Assembly (NCBI GenBank): GCA_017623265.1
Contig: JAGAPM010000050.1
Coordinates: 1-6,266, forward strand
Origin: Lentisphaeria bacterium
GTDB lineage: Bacteria > Verrucomicrobiota > Lentisphaeria > Victivallales > UBA1829
Length of the DNA stretch: 6,266 nt
Reading direction: 5' to 3'
The first letter of the stretch is position 1; each line of letters begins with the position of its first letter. The notes below the pieces were generated by a model. The model saw only the letters and a list, made by a program, of their open reading frames with translations, had not been told where the DNA came from and made no database searches. A program made the position numbers and the translations under genes. Of this stretch, positions 1 to 5,824 are shown one piece after another.

Positions 1-722
1 GGTGTGACAGCGCATTGCTTCTGGCGGTCCTTGCCCGTCTGCGGCAGGAAAGATCCTTCCCGCTTCTGGCGGTTCATATTCAAACACCTCTTCAGACGGC
101 GGATGAAGCAGAGCGATGCCGCAAACTCGCCGATCGTTTTCAGGTGGAGCTTCTGACCATTTCCCCGGATGTTATGAGTTTGCCTGCCGTATGCGCAAAC
201 CGCCGTGACCGCTGCTATCATTGTAAAAAAACGATCTTTACCGCCTTGTGCAGCGTCGCGGAAGCACATCAGATACACTTTGTGATGGATGGAACCAATG
301 CCGATGACTGCAAAGAATTCCGTCCCGGACGGAAGGCTCTTGCAGAGCTGGGCATTTTCAGCCCCCTTGCTGAAGCCGGATTGACAAAACAGAATGTACG
401 CCGCCTTGCGGAAGAATACGGTTTACAGGAGGCTTTCCTGCCCGCTTCCGCCTGTCTGGCAACCAGATTCCCCTACGATGTCACTTTGACGGAAGAAGCC
501 TTGCGGCGTGTGGCTCTGGCAGAAAATTTTTTACGCCGTTTTATCTCCGGACAACTCCGTGTCCGTGTTCACGGCGATCTGGCAAGGATCGAAGTGGATC
601 CGCAGGATTTTCAAACGGTGATCAGTGCCGGGAAAGCGATCACGGAGGCGTTCAAAGAATTTGGTTTTATTCATACATCGCTTGACCTTGCCGGATTCCA
701 TTCCGGTTCTTTTGACGCCTGA
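1..722 (+). CDS. larE: LarE, ATP-dependent sacrificial sulfur transferase (5' truncated by window edge)
   Basis: LarE-family enzyme of the PP-loop (adenine nucleotide alpha-hydrolase) superfamily. In the known pathway it adenylates the carboxylates of a nicotinate-derived dinucleotide made by LarB and gives up sulfur, in some members from its own cysteine, toward the nickel-pincer cofactor of lactate racemase-type enzymes. The reading frame is open from base 3 and starts with Cys-Asp-Ser-Ala-Leu, the end of an SGGxDS PP-loop, so about 25 N-terminal residues lie outside the window. Further family motifs are DRCYHCKK (207-230), DGTNADD (about 288-308), RPGRKALAELGIFSPLAE, and SACLATRFPY, whose Cys codon at 453-455 matches the sacrificial Cys of the family. 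The stop is TGA at 720-722. It is an apparent cytoplasmic enzyme. LarB, LarC and a LarA-type client are not in view and should be sought upstream. The downstream gene starts 54 nt later with no clear promoter between. Confidence 0.
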   Translation, partial: CDSALLLAVLARLRQERSFPLLAVHIQTPLQTADEAERCRKLADRFQVELLTISPDVMSLPAVCANRRDRCYHCKKTIFTALCSVAEAHQIHFVMDGTNADDCKEFRPGRKALAELGIFSPLAEAGLTKQNVRRLAEEYGLQEAFLPASACLATRFPYDVTLTEEALRRVALAENFLRRFISGQLRVRVHGDLARIEVDPQDFQTVISAGKAITEAFKEFGFIHTSLDLAGFHSGSFDA

Positions 723-776
723 CTTGTTTGACGCTCTGCATTTCAGCAAAGGAATCCAACCAAAGGAGAATGGATC

Positions 777-2042
777 ATGTCTGAAATGCAAAATGTCGCG
801 GCGCTCTGCCGCCGGATCCCGCTGTCCGTCAACAGCAGTACCCAGAGGCCGGTCATCCCCGATGATCCGGAAACAGAATTACGAAGCAGTGAGCTGCCGG
901 AACTTGTTGTCGGGGAAACCGTTGTGTTCTGCCTTTCATTTCTTGATCAGGAAGGTTCACCACTCGTATTTTCCGGAAATGAGGTCTTTGAACTTTCCGG
1001 CGACTGTGATTACGATCGGGAAAACGGATTGATGTTCTATGCCGGACCGGATCAGTTGAACCTTCCCGGAGATTGGGCGGATGCGGATCCCGCACAGGGG
1101 AAAATCGCACTCCGGGTCAACTGCAATACGGAAAATTTTGTCGCAAAACTCGGTGAAAAAAAACAACTGCCGGTTTCGATGGAAGTCCGCATGACGGCAG
1201 CTGATGCTGTAACCCGTTCCATCCTCCTGCGGTCAACGGCAACGGCGGTCAATTCGATCCATCTCAACGAAACTTTGCCGGAGGCGATCAAACCGGAATA
1301 TTATACAACCGGTCAGGTCGAAGCCCGCCTGAATACAAAGGCGGATCAGGAACATACGCATGCCTGCAGTCAGATTCCTGATTTTGAGTCCGCTGTTGCT
1401 GGACAGATCGCACCGGTGGAACAGCACCTGAACGCGAGGATCAATGAAAGGGCGGAAGCCGGTCATACCCACGAACAGTATGCCGAGTCTTCCCACATTC
1501 ATGAGCAGTACATCGAAGCGGCGTTTGTAGAAAATCGTGTCTCTGCCGCCATGCCCGCCGGCACGGTCATCGCCTATGCCGGAAGCTCTGCACCGTATGG
1601 TTTCATCGCCTGTAACGGGGCAGCAGTCAGCCGGGAGACATACGCCAGCCTCTTTGCCGCAATCGGCACGCTGTATGGTGACGGGGACGGATCGACCACA
1701 TTCAATCTGCCGGATCTGACCGATCGTGTGGTGCAGGGCAGCGCAACCGCCGGAACTGTTCTTGCCGCCGGTCTGCCGAATATTTCCGGAACAATGACCG
1801 AGCGTGCATTTGTCCGTGAAAGCAGCGGCGGTAATATTACGCTGATCTCGCAGTCCGGCGGGGCGTTCAGAACTTCGACAACATCATATGAAGCAAACAC
1901 CGTTATGTGTGAATTGAGCAGTACAAGGGTGACTGACCCTGCTATGGTTTCTTTCGATGCGTCGAAATCAAATGCCATTTATGGCAACAGCAACACCGTT
2001 CAGCCGCCCGCACTGACCATGATCTACTGCATCAAATATTGA
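777..2042 (+). CDS. Phage-type tail fibre protein with tail-collar domain
   Basis: A 421-residue virion-type fibre protein. The ATG at 777 is preceded by AAAGGAGA (762-769). Residues about 40-160 form a beta-rich N-terminal region (GETVVFCLSFLDQEGSP...) resembling the particle-attachment domains of baseplate and upper-fibre proteins. Residues 190-245 form a slender segment with three HxH motifs (His193/195, 230/232, 240/242). In long tail fibres such motifs bind metal inside a trimeric fibre. Residues about 260-320 (GTVIAYAGSSAPYGFIACNG, then YGDGDGSTTFNLPDLTDR) match the tail collar family (PF07484). The last 90 residues would be the receptor-binding tip, ending in the usual VQPPALTMIYCIKY. 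There is no signal peptide or membrane segment. It is followed after 13 nt by an assembly-like gene, the normal fibre-chaperone order. No structural phage genes are nearby, so whether it belongs to a phage, a tailocin or a domesticated cassette cannot be told. Confidence 0.
   Translation: MSEMQNVAALCRRIPLSVNSSTQRPVIPDDPETELRSSELPELVVGETVVFCLSFLDQEGSPLVFSGNEVFELSGDCDYDRENGLMFYAGPDQLNLPGDWADADPAQGKIALRVNCNTENFVAKLGEKKQLPVSMEVRMTAADAVTRSILLRSTATAVNSIHLNETLPEAIKPEYYTTGQVEARLNTKADQEHTHACSQIPDFESAVAGQIAPVEQHLNARINERAEAGHTHEQYAESSHIHEQYIEAAFVENRVSAAMPAGTVIAYAGSSAPYGFIACNGAAVSRETYASLFAAIGTLYGDGDGSTTFNLPDLTDRVVQGSATAGTVLAAGLPNISGTMTERAFVRESSGGNITLISQSGGAFRTSTTSYEANTVMCELSSTRVTDPAMVSFDASKSNAIYGNSNTVQPPALTMIYCIKY
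1464..1523 (+). repeat. Tandem 10-residue HxHEQY repeat inside the tail fibre gene
   Basis: Two consecutive 30-nt in-frame segments (1464-1493 and 1494-1523) encode HTHEQYAESS and HIHEQYIEAA. A third, looser HTH lies at 1353-1361. Comparable HxH-QY repeats occur in tail fibre shafts, where the His pairs face a metal ion on the trimer axis. The repeat is clear in the protein but less so in the DNA. Confidence 0.
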
Positions 2043-2055
2043 GGAGAAAACAAAC

Positions 2056-2625
2056 ATGAAAGAATACCTTTTTGACCGCATGACAGGCGAATTCATCCGG
2101 GAACAGGAAGCCTGTATCGACCCGCTGGAAAGCAGAAAACTGGAGAGAGATGTCTGGATGATCTCTGCCAATGGCACGACAACGCCGCCGCCGGAAAAGA
2201 AAGACGGATACGCTGTCATCTGGAACGGCTCCGCATGGGAACAGATCGAAGATCATCGGGGCGAAACCGTCTGGAAGTCGTATGAGGAAAGCATGGAGAT
2301 AAAAGAACTCGGTGCTATCCCTGAAGGATGGTCTGCTGAACAGCCGGAGAAGCCCGTTACTGCCGATGACTACGATGCTGCAATGGAAGCTCATCTCCTT
2401 GCAACAAGAGTCGCCCGGGGCTACACACTTCGTGAGCCGTCGCCCACTTATGATGACTCACCCAATGTACGCTGGGCAAGCGATGCCGCCGACTGGAAAG
2501 CGTTTTTCACCGCAGTAATGGAATACGGTTTGGCGGTCATGAATGAATACGCCGCCACCGGCAAGGCACCGAGTCTGGATGAGTTCAAGGCGGGGCTGCC
2601 GCAGATGAACTGGACGATCCGGTAA
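2056..2625 (+). CDS. Tail fibre assembly-like protein
   Basis: A 189-residue protein. The ATG at 2056 follows GAGGAG (2041-2046), which overlaps the TGA of the fibre gene, so the two are probably translationally coupled. The N-terminal half has the pattern of prophage tail-fibre assembly proteins: YLFDRMTGEFI, then a DPLES segment, PPPEKKDGYAVIWNGSAWE, and the hallmark DHRGETVW (residues 66-73). Residues about 101-186 form a helical domain of the kind often fused at the C-terminus of such proteins (AAMEAHLLATRVARGYT ... DWKAFFTAVMEYG ... LPQMNW). By analogy it would act as a cytoplasmic chaperone or attachment factor for the adjacent fibre. It could instead be a structural fibre accessory. 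The assignment rests on motif patterns and gene order and is fairly secure at the level of a phage tail accessory protein. Confidence 0.
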   Translation: MKEYLFDRMTGEFIREQEACIDPLESRKLERDVWMISANGTTTPPPEKKDGYAVIWNGSAWEQIEDHRGETVWKSYEESMEIKELGAIPEGWSAEQPEKPVTADDYDAAMEAHLLATRVARGYTLREPSPTYDDSPNVRWASDAADWKAFFTAVMEYGLAVMNEYAATGKAPSLDEFKAGLPQMNWTIR

Positions 2626-2647
2626 GCCGGACGCCGCGGCGCAGGAC

Positions 2648-2693
2648 GGGAGCATCGCAGGGATGAAATCCTGCTATGCTCCCTTTGCTTTTT
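2648..2693 (+). terminator. Intrinsic terminator for the larE-tail transcript (hairpin A plus T tract)
   Basis: GGGAGCAT (2648-2655) pairs with ATGCTCCC (2676-2683). After a C/T mismatch, GCAGG (2657-2661) pairs with CCTGC (2670-2674). The loop is short. TTTGCTTTTT (2684-2693) follows at once. It sits 22 nt after the stop of the tail assembly gene. Confidence 0.
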
Positions 2694-2717
2694 CCGGCAT
2701 AGTGCCGGAAAAAGCAA
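2685..2717. repeat. Central perfect inverted repeat (hairpin B)
   Basis: TTGCTTTTTCCGGCA (2685-2699) pairs without mismatch with 2703-2717 around a TAG loop, giving a 15-bp stem. Each arm carries a five-T run on one strand, so this palindrome supplies the T tract for the terminator hairpin on each side. Confidence 0.
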
Positions 2718-2748
2718 TAAGCCGTTCACCGCATGCGGTGAACGGCTT
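2709..2748 (-). terminator. Intrinsic terminator for the lpxH-amidohydrolase operon (hairpin C plus T tract)
   Basis: Positions 2719-2748 are a perfect 30-bp palindrome: AAGCCGTTCACCGCA followed by its exact complement. Read on the - strand it is followed by ATTGCTTTTT (2718 down to 2709). It lies 22 nt beyond the amidohydrolase stop codon, mirroring the + strand terminator at the same distance from its own gene. Confidence 0.
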
Positions 2749-2769
2749 GTCCTGCGCCTTGTGGCGTCA

Positions 2770-3633
2770 TCAGATCCCGAGAAAACGCTTATAATTTTCT
2801 CCGGTCGCCATCTGGAAGATCCCGGAAAGATCGGGTGCTTCGGTCATGTGCGGGAGCATGGCGAGTTCGGCATCTTTTTCGATTTGTGCCATGATCTTCT
2901 GATCCTGTTCCAGCCAGAACCGGGGCAGAAACTCCGGATAATCGCCGGTTGTGCCGTCGACGCCCCAGAGAACTTTGTGTTTTACATTGTATCCGGTCAG
3001 ATAAAGTTTCCGCAGTGCCTCGGCACGGTTGATCCCCGGAGTGCCGGGGGTGATGTCGAAGAACATTTCGTTGCCGAAATCCGGATCGTAAGTGAAACTT
3101 GCTTTGGCGACCATTGCCATATAATCGTCCACCCACGGCCAGCCGATATGCGCCAGCGAAAATTTCAGACCCCGGACGGCAAACAGACACTCAAACTCCA
3201 GCGGCTTGTTGTATTTTCCGCAAAGTTTGTCCCGTCCGCCGCAAAGGATGCCGCTGTGGAACATGAGGGGCTTTCCGGTCTCACCGATGACACTGCAGGT
3301 ACGGATCGTTTCGCAGGGATAGAAGGAATCGCAAATGATCTTGAATCCGCAGATCCCCCGTTCTACTGCCGTTTTTACCTGTTCTTCGGCGTCGGCTGCC
3401 AGCGGATCGATCCAGAAAAACGGATGGAATCCGGGCGTCTGTCCGGTAAATGTCAAAACTTTTTCCAATCTTGCCTGCCAGCGGAAATCCCCTGTGCTGT
3501 TGCCCATTTGCGGTTTCGGTTTTTCGCAGATGACGTTGCCGCCGCCGATGCCGCATTTTGTGAGCGTCTTCATAAATTCTGCGGGGTCATCGGGACAGCT
3601 GTAATGCTGATGAATGTGTCCATCATAAATCAT
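2770..3633 (-). CDS. Amidohydrolase-2 family metal-dependent hydrolase
   Basis: A 287-residue TIM-barrel hydrolase of the amidohydrolase superfamily, probably PF04909-like. Visible active-site positions are DGHIHQH (His6 and His8 of HxH after strand 1), GFKI (Lys98), FHSG (His126), SLAHIGWPW (His162) and WGVDGTTG (Asp226). The end GENYKRFLGI is the usual terminal signature (GEN..R.F). The start ATG at 3631-3633 follows AAAGGAGA with 7-nt spacing; the open frame extends further upstream, but that part overlaps yceD. The substrate cannot be read from sequence; relatives include decarboxylases, lactonases and uronate enzymes. The protein is cysteine-rich (ten between residues 13 and 149). It lies 13 nt after yceD and ends at the convergent terminator, so it is the last gene of the lpxH operon. 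No signal peptide is seen. Confidence 0.
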   Translation of the reverse strand: MIYDGHIHQHYSCPDDPAEFMKTLTKCGIGGGNVICEKPKPQMGNSTGDFRWQARLEKVLTFTGQTPGFHPFFWIDPLAADAEEQVKTAVERGICGFKIICDSFYPCETIRTCSVIGETGKPLMFHSGILCGGRDKLCGKYNKPLEFECLFAVRGLKFSLAHIGWPWVDDYMAMVAKASFTYDPDFGNEMFFDITPGTPGINRAEALRKLYLTGYNVKHKVLWGVDGTTGDYPEFLPRFWLEQDQKIMAQIEKDAELAMLPHMTEAPDLSGIFQMATGENYKRFLGI

Positions 3634-3646
3634 AAGTTTATCTCCT

Positions 3647-4135
3647 TTACTGTAGTTGATCCAAAGCGCTCCAGGGATTCTCTTCCGGAGGGAGTTCTTC
3701 TTCCTCATCTTCATCGCTGCAGCCGCAGTCCCCATCGTTCAGATTTGCACCGCAGCGGGGACACAGCCCCTGACAATCATCGGAGCAGCGGATATAGTCC
3801 GGCAGGGCAAGCAGCAGTTCTTCCCGGATATCATCTGTCAATTCCACTTCCTGTTCCGGAACTTTTTCAAAGAACAGTGTCAATTTGTCGGCGGTAATCG
3901 GTACAACGACCTTCTTCAAACAGCGGGAGCAGAGCGTTTCCAGATCGAAAGAGGCTTTTCCCGTCACAAGAAGATCCTGTCCGGATTTTGCCGCATAAAG
4001 ATCATAACGGATATCGGAAACGGCTTTCATGTCCGGGGCATCTGCGGCTGCGTTGATGTCGAGTATATCGCTGCTTTCCGTTCCGTTTACGGGCAGCGGT
4101 TCATCTCCGATATGACAGGTGTTTACTTTGATCAC
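3647..4135 (-). CDS. yceD: DUF177 (YceD) family protein
   Basis: A 162-residue protein of the YceD/DUF177 family, linked in other bacteria and in plastids to 23S rRNA accumulation or processing and usually encoded beside rpmF (L32). Signature cysteines are CSRC (69-72) and the cluster IRCSDDCQGLCPRCGANLNDGDCGC (Cys117, 121, 125, 128, 137, 139), matching the LC..DC.GLCP.CG.NLN pattern and probably a zinc site. A strongly acidic stretch (about 141-152) precedes the NPWSALDQLQ end. The start is GTG at 4135-4133, overlapping the coaD TGA as GTGA, with AAAGGAAG just upstream inside coaD; translational coupling is likely. Oddly, rpmF does not follow; an amidohydrolase gene takes its place. The family assignment is secure; the exact function is not. 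Confidence 0.
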   Translation of the reverse strand: MIKVNTCHIGDEPLPVNGTESSDILDINAAADAPDMKAVSDIRYDLYAAKSGQDLLVTGKASFDLETLCSRCLKKVVVPITADKLTLFFEKVPEQEVELTDDIREELLLALPDYIRCSDDCQGLCPRCGANLNDGDCGCSDEDEEEELPPEENPWSALDQLQ

Positions 4136-4623
4136 AGTACACTTCCTTTCTCTCTTTTTACTTTAATTGCTTCTGTAACGAAATCCGGCACAAATTCGGA
4201 AATATCGCCCCCGCAGAATGCGATCTCTTTGATGAGACGGGAACTGACATAGGAATATTCCGGGCTGGGCATCAGGAAGATCGTTTCACATTTTTCGTTG
4301 AGCTGACGGTTCATAAGTGCCATCTGAAACTCGTATTCAAAGTCAGAAACAGCACGCAGACCGCGCAGAACGGCATCCGTCTGAAACTCATTGACTGCAT
4401 TGACCAGCAGCCCCTGAAAACTGGTGATCTCTATATTCTTATGATCGCGGCATGCATGTTTCAGCAGTTCGATCCGTTCATCAAAGGAAAAAAGCGGCTT
4501 CTTTTCCGAGTTGACCGCAACGGCAATAATGACTTTATCAAAAATCCGTGCCGCACGGAATGCCACATCCAGATGCCCGTTCGTGACCGGGTCGAAGCTG
4601 CCGGGATAAAGAATTGAACTCAT
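4132..4623 (-). CDS. coaD: Phosphopantetheine adenylyltransferase
   Basis: CoaD transfers AMP from ATP to 4'-phosphopantetheine, giving dephospho-CoA, the penultimate step of coenzyme A synthesis, in the cytoplasm (normally a hexamer). The 163-residue length is typical. Motifs seen: YPGSFDPVTNGHLD with the nucleotidyltransferase T14-N-G-H17, K41 or K42, VLRGLRAVSDFEYE with Arg87, Arg90 and Tyr97, and SYVSSRLIKEIA (124-135), matching the ISS..KE motif. The start ATG is at 4623-4621 with AGGAG in TAAGGAGAACAGGAGAC; the TAA of lpxH overlaps the upstream purine-rich tract. The frame is open to 4683, but the extra 20 residues overlap lpxH and match nothing in the family. It lies 14 nt after lpxH and overlaps yceD by 4 nt, so it belongs to the same operon. 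Confidence 0.
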   Translation of the reverse strand: MSSILYPGSFDPVTNGHLDVAFRAARIFDKVIIAVAVNSEKKPLFSFDERIELLKHACRDHKNIEITSFQGLLVNAVNEFQTDAVLRGLRAVSDFEYEFQMALMNRQLNEKCETIFLMPSPEYSYVSSRLIKEIAFCGGDISEFVPDFVTEAIKVKREKGSVL

Positions 4624-4637
4624 GTCTCCTGTTCTCC

Positions 4638-5378
4638 TTACTGCTTGAAAGTTTGTTCCAGACCGGATAACATTTCGTCCCATGCGCCGGATTGAAAATG
4701 ATCCTGTGCCGCATCGTATACGCCTGTTATGCCGGTATTCTGAAAGGCGGGCAGAGCATGAAGCCGGACCCCGTCCAACTCAAAATCTCTGCTGTCGTGA
4801 AAATGTCCGAGAAAGATCCGTCTGATCCCCCTGGTCCGGGCTTTTTGCATCATTTTCCGGATCGACTTTTCCGGAAAATCCTTCTTGTAAATATTTTTCC
4901 GGGTCTTCAGCGAAAGACGGATGTTTTCTGCCACCTTCGGACCGAACGCCGGCCCCGTCAGATAGAGTACACTTTTTGTGAAAAAGTTCCGCACGCCCAT
5001 CCGGAAAAAGAGATACGGAATATCCTTCGGATTGATCCGGTCTCCGTGCGTGAACAGCAGATCGCCGAGCCGGATATCACTTCTGCCGGACCGGGTGAAC
5101 AGTTGCCGGGGCAGGAAAAATTCGTGATTCCCTTCCGTGAAAAGGATCTGCCGCTTCTGTTTTTCCGCCAGACACCATTGAATGAAACGGCGGTGCAGAT
5201 CCGCTTCATACTTGCGGAAGGCGATCCACAATTCAAAAATATCGCCCAGAAAAACGACAGCAACGGACGGGGGCAGGGCAGAAAGCCGTTCCAGCATCCG
5301 GAAAAACTCCTGCTCCACCTCGCCGCCTGCGATATGGGCGTCTGCGATCATGAAATATGTTTGCGTTTTTGTCTCCAT
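4638..5378 (-). CDS. lpxH: LpxH-like UDP-2,3-diacylglucosamine diphosphatase (metallophosphoesterase)
   Basis: A 246-residue calcineurin-like phosphoesterase, the usual LpxH length. LpxH hydrolyses UDP-2,3-diacylglucosamine to lipid X and UMP in lipid A synthesis at the inner face of the cytoplasmic membrane. Metal motifs in order: IADAHI (Asp13, His15), FLGDIFELW (Asp46), TEGNHEF (Asn84, His85), FTHGDRIN (His111) and FLGHFHDS (His192, His194). Classical proteobacterial LpxH has GNRD at the third motif; GNHE here suggests a divergent LpxH or a related phosphoesterase, so the name is likely rather than certain. The start ATG at 5378 places the first beta strand (TYFMIADAHI) correctly. A longer open frame reaches 5540, but that part is the complement of the tRNA gene and promoter. 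It is the first gene of a four-gene operon; the start region has only a weak GAG as ribosome site. Confidence 0.
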   Translation of the reverse strand: METKTQTYFMIADAHIAGGEVEQEFFRMLERLSALPPSVAVVFLGDIFELWIAFRKYEADLHRRFIQWCLAEKQKRQILFTEGNHEFFLPRQLFTRSGRSDIRLGDLLFTHGDRINPKDIPYLFFRMGVRNFFTKSVLYLTGPAFGPKVAENIRLSLKTRKNIYKKDFPEKSIRKMMQKARTRGIRRIFLGHFHDSRDFELDGVRLHALPAFQNTGITGVYDAAQDHFQSGAWDEMLSGLEQTFKQ

Positions 5379-5387
5379 AATGCTCTT

Positions 5388-5416
5388 AATATAACATACT
5401 TTTACAGAAATGCCAA
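5388..5416 (-). promoter_or_regulatory. Sigma70-like promoter for the lpxH-coaD-yceD-amidohydrolase operon
   Basis: On the - strand TTGGCA (5416-5411), a 17-bp spacer and TATATT (5393-5388). The expected transcription start is near 5381, only about three bases before the lpxH ATG (5378), so the mRNA would be nearly leaderless. The match is good but not experimentally shown. Confidence 0.
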
Positions 5417-5434
5417 AAAAAATACAACTTGCAC

Positions 5435-5464
5435 TTGAAAAAATCCAAAGAAATGGCATATTAT
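5435..5464 (+). promoter_or_regulatory. Sigma70-like promoter for tRNA-Thr
   Basis: TTGAAA (5435-5440), an 18-bp spacer and TATTAT (5459-5464). The expected start is near 5471, leaving a 5' leader of about 13 nt before the mature tRNA. It is back to back with the lpxH promoter, with 18 bp between the two -35 boxes. Confidence 0.
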
Positions 5465-5483
5465 ATGCAGAACGATTGTTCGA

Positions 5484-5558
5484 GCCAGCATAGCTCAGTG
5501 GTAGAGCTACTGATTTGTAATCAGTGGGTCGCGGGTTCAAATCCTGCTGCTGGCTCCA
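5484..5558 (+). tRNA. tRNA-Thr (anticodon UGU), CCA encoded
   Basis: A full 75-nt cloverleaf can be written by hand. The acceptor GCCAGCA (5484-5490) pairs with TGCTGGC (5548-5554), followed by discriminator T and encoded CCA (5556-5558). The D stem is GCTC/GAGC with an AGTGGTA loop. The anticodon stem ACTGA/TCAGT encloses TTTGTAA, anticodon TGT (5516-5518), reading ACA and probably other ACN codons. The variable loop is GGGTC. The T arm is GCGGG-TTCAAAT-CCTGC with one G-T pair. Discriminator U73 is less common for threonine tRNAs than A. Seven Ts follow the CCA at once, then GCCCTTTTT, which may terminate or be trimmed. Its last 20 nt recur four times downstream. Confidence 0.
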
Positions 5559-5648
5559 TTTTTTTGCCCTTTTTCAGAATCGTTGTCATCGGGTTCGCCA
5601 TTTATGGCGCCGTATCGAATGATGCGGCAAATTTAGCTGCTGGCTCCA
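5559..5648 (+). repeat. tRNA-Thr 3'-end repeat, unit 1
   Basis: GGGTTC is at 5591-5596, hairpin 1 GCCATTTATGGC at 5597-5608, hairpin 2 at 5609-5628 (7-bp stem with one G-T pair, loop CGAATG) and the 3' block at 5629-5648. The block is degenerate at its start: AAATTTAGC replaces AAATCCTGC, which breaks the T-stem pairing, while GCTGGCTCCA is intact. Confidence 0.
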
Positions 5649-5732
5649 TTTTTTTTGCCTTGAAAACGGGTTCACCACGTCATCCGACATGGTTCCGTAT
5701 CACAGATACGAAAAATCCTGCTGCCGGCTCCA
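5649..5732 (+). repeat. tRNA-Thr 3'-end repeat, unit 2 (divergent inserts)
   Basis: This is the shortest unit. GGGTTC is at 5668-5673. Hairpin 1 (5674-5693) is ACCACGTC-ATCC-GACATGGT with one mismatch. Hairpin 2 (5696-5710) is CGTATC-ACA-GATACG, perfect. The 3' block at 5711-5732 has CCGGCTCCA in place of CTGGCTCCA. The hairpin sequences differ from the other units, but the order and position are the same. Confidence 0.
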
Positions 5733-5824
5733 TTTTTTTTACTCTTTTTCAGAATCGTTATCATCGGGTTCGCCATTATATGGCGCCGTATCGAATGATG
5801 CGGCAAATCCTGCTGCTGGCTCCA
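5733..5824 (+). repeat. tRNA-Thr 3'-end repeat, unit 3
   Basis: GGGTTC is at 5766-5771. Hairpin 1 GCCATTATATGGC (5772-5784) differs from units 1 and 4 only in the loop. Hairpin 2 (5785-5804) is identical to units 1 and 4. The 3' block (5805-5824) is identical to the tRNA end including CCA. Confidence 0.

Larger units (their letters stand above)
2630..2768. other. Four-way-junction (cruciform-like) structured element filling the convergent intergenic gap
   Basis: The outer stem GGCGCAGGAC (2638-2647) pairs perfectly with GTCCTGCGCC (2749-2758). Across an internal loop (GC versus TTGT) it continues as GACGCC (2630-2635) with GGCGTC (2763-2768). Inside it lie three hairpins: A (2648-2683) stacked directly on the outer stem, a single T (2684), B (2685-2717), a single T (2718), and C (2719-2748) stacked directly on the other outer strand. 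Nearly every base between the two stop codons is paired. The structure can form in RNA from either strand or in extruded DNA. Function is unknown. Bidirectional termination is the minimal explanation; a mobile palindromic element or a stable RNA is possible. Confidence 0.

Noticed and set aside
711..734. Direct repeat TTTGACGC (711-718 and 727-734) at the larE-fibre junction as an attachment site
   Set aside because: It is only 8 bp, one copy lies in coding sequence, and no matching copy is seen at the far end of the tail gene pair.
1800..2625. Diversity-generating retroelement target in the tail fibre
   Set aside because: There is no template repeat, reverse transcriptase or adenine-rich variable repeat in the window, and the C-terminus is a standard collar-protein end.
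2630..2768. Integron attC site
   Set aside because: The outer stem lacks RYYYAAC/GTTRRRY core sites, and the fold is a four-way junction rather than one imperfect hairpin with extrahelical bases. No integrase is visible.
2761..3897. Long + strand open frame of 378 codons
   Set aside because: It lies opposite the amidohydrolase and yceD genes, which have clear family motifs, ribosome sites and operon spacing. The + frame shows no recognisable domain.
5379..5540. Longer lpxH start giving 54 extra residues
   Set aside because: That stretch is the complement of the tRNA-Thr gene and both promoters. The beta strand and DxH motif fit a start at 5378.
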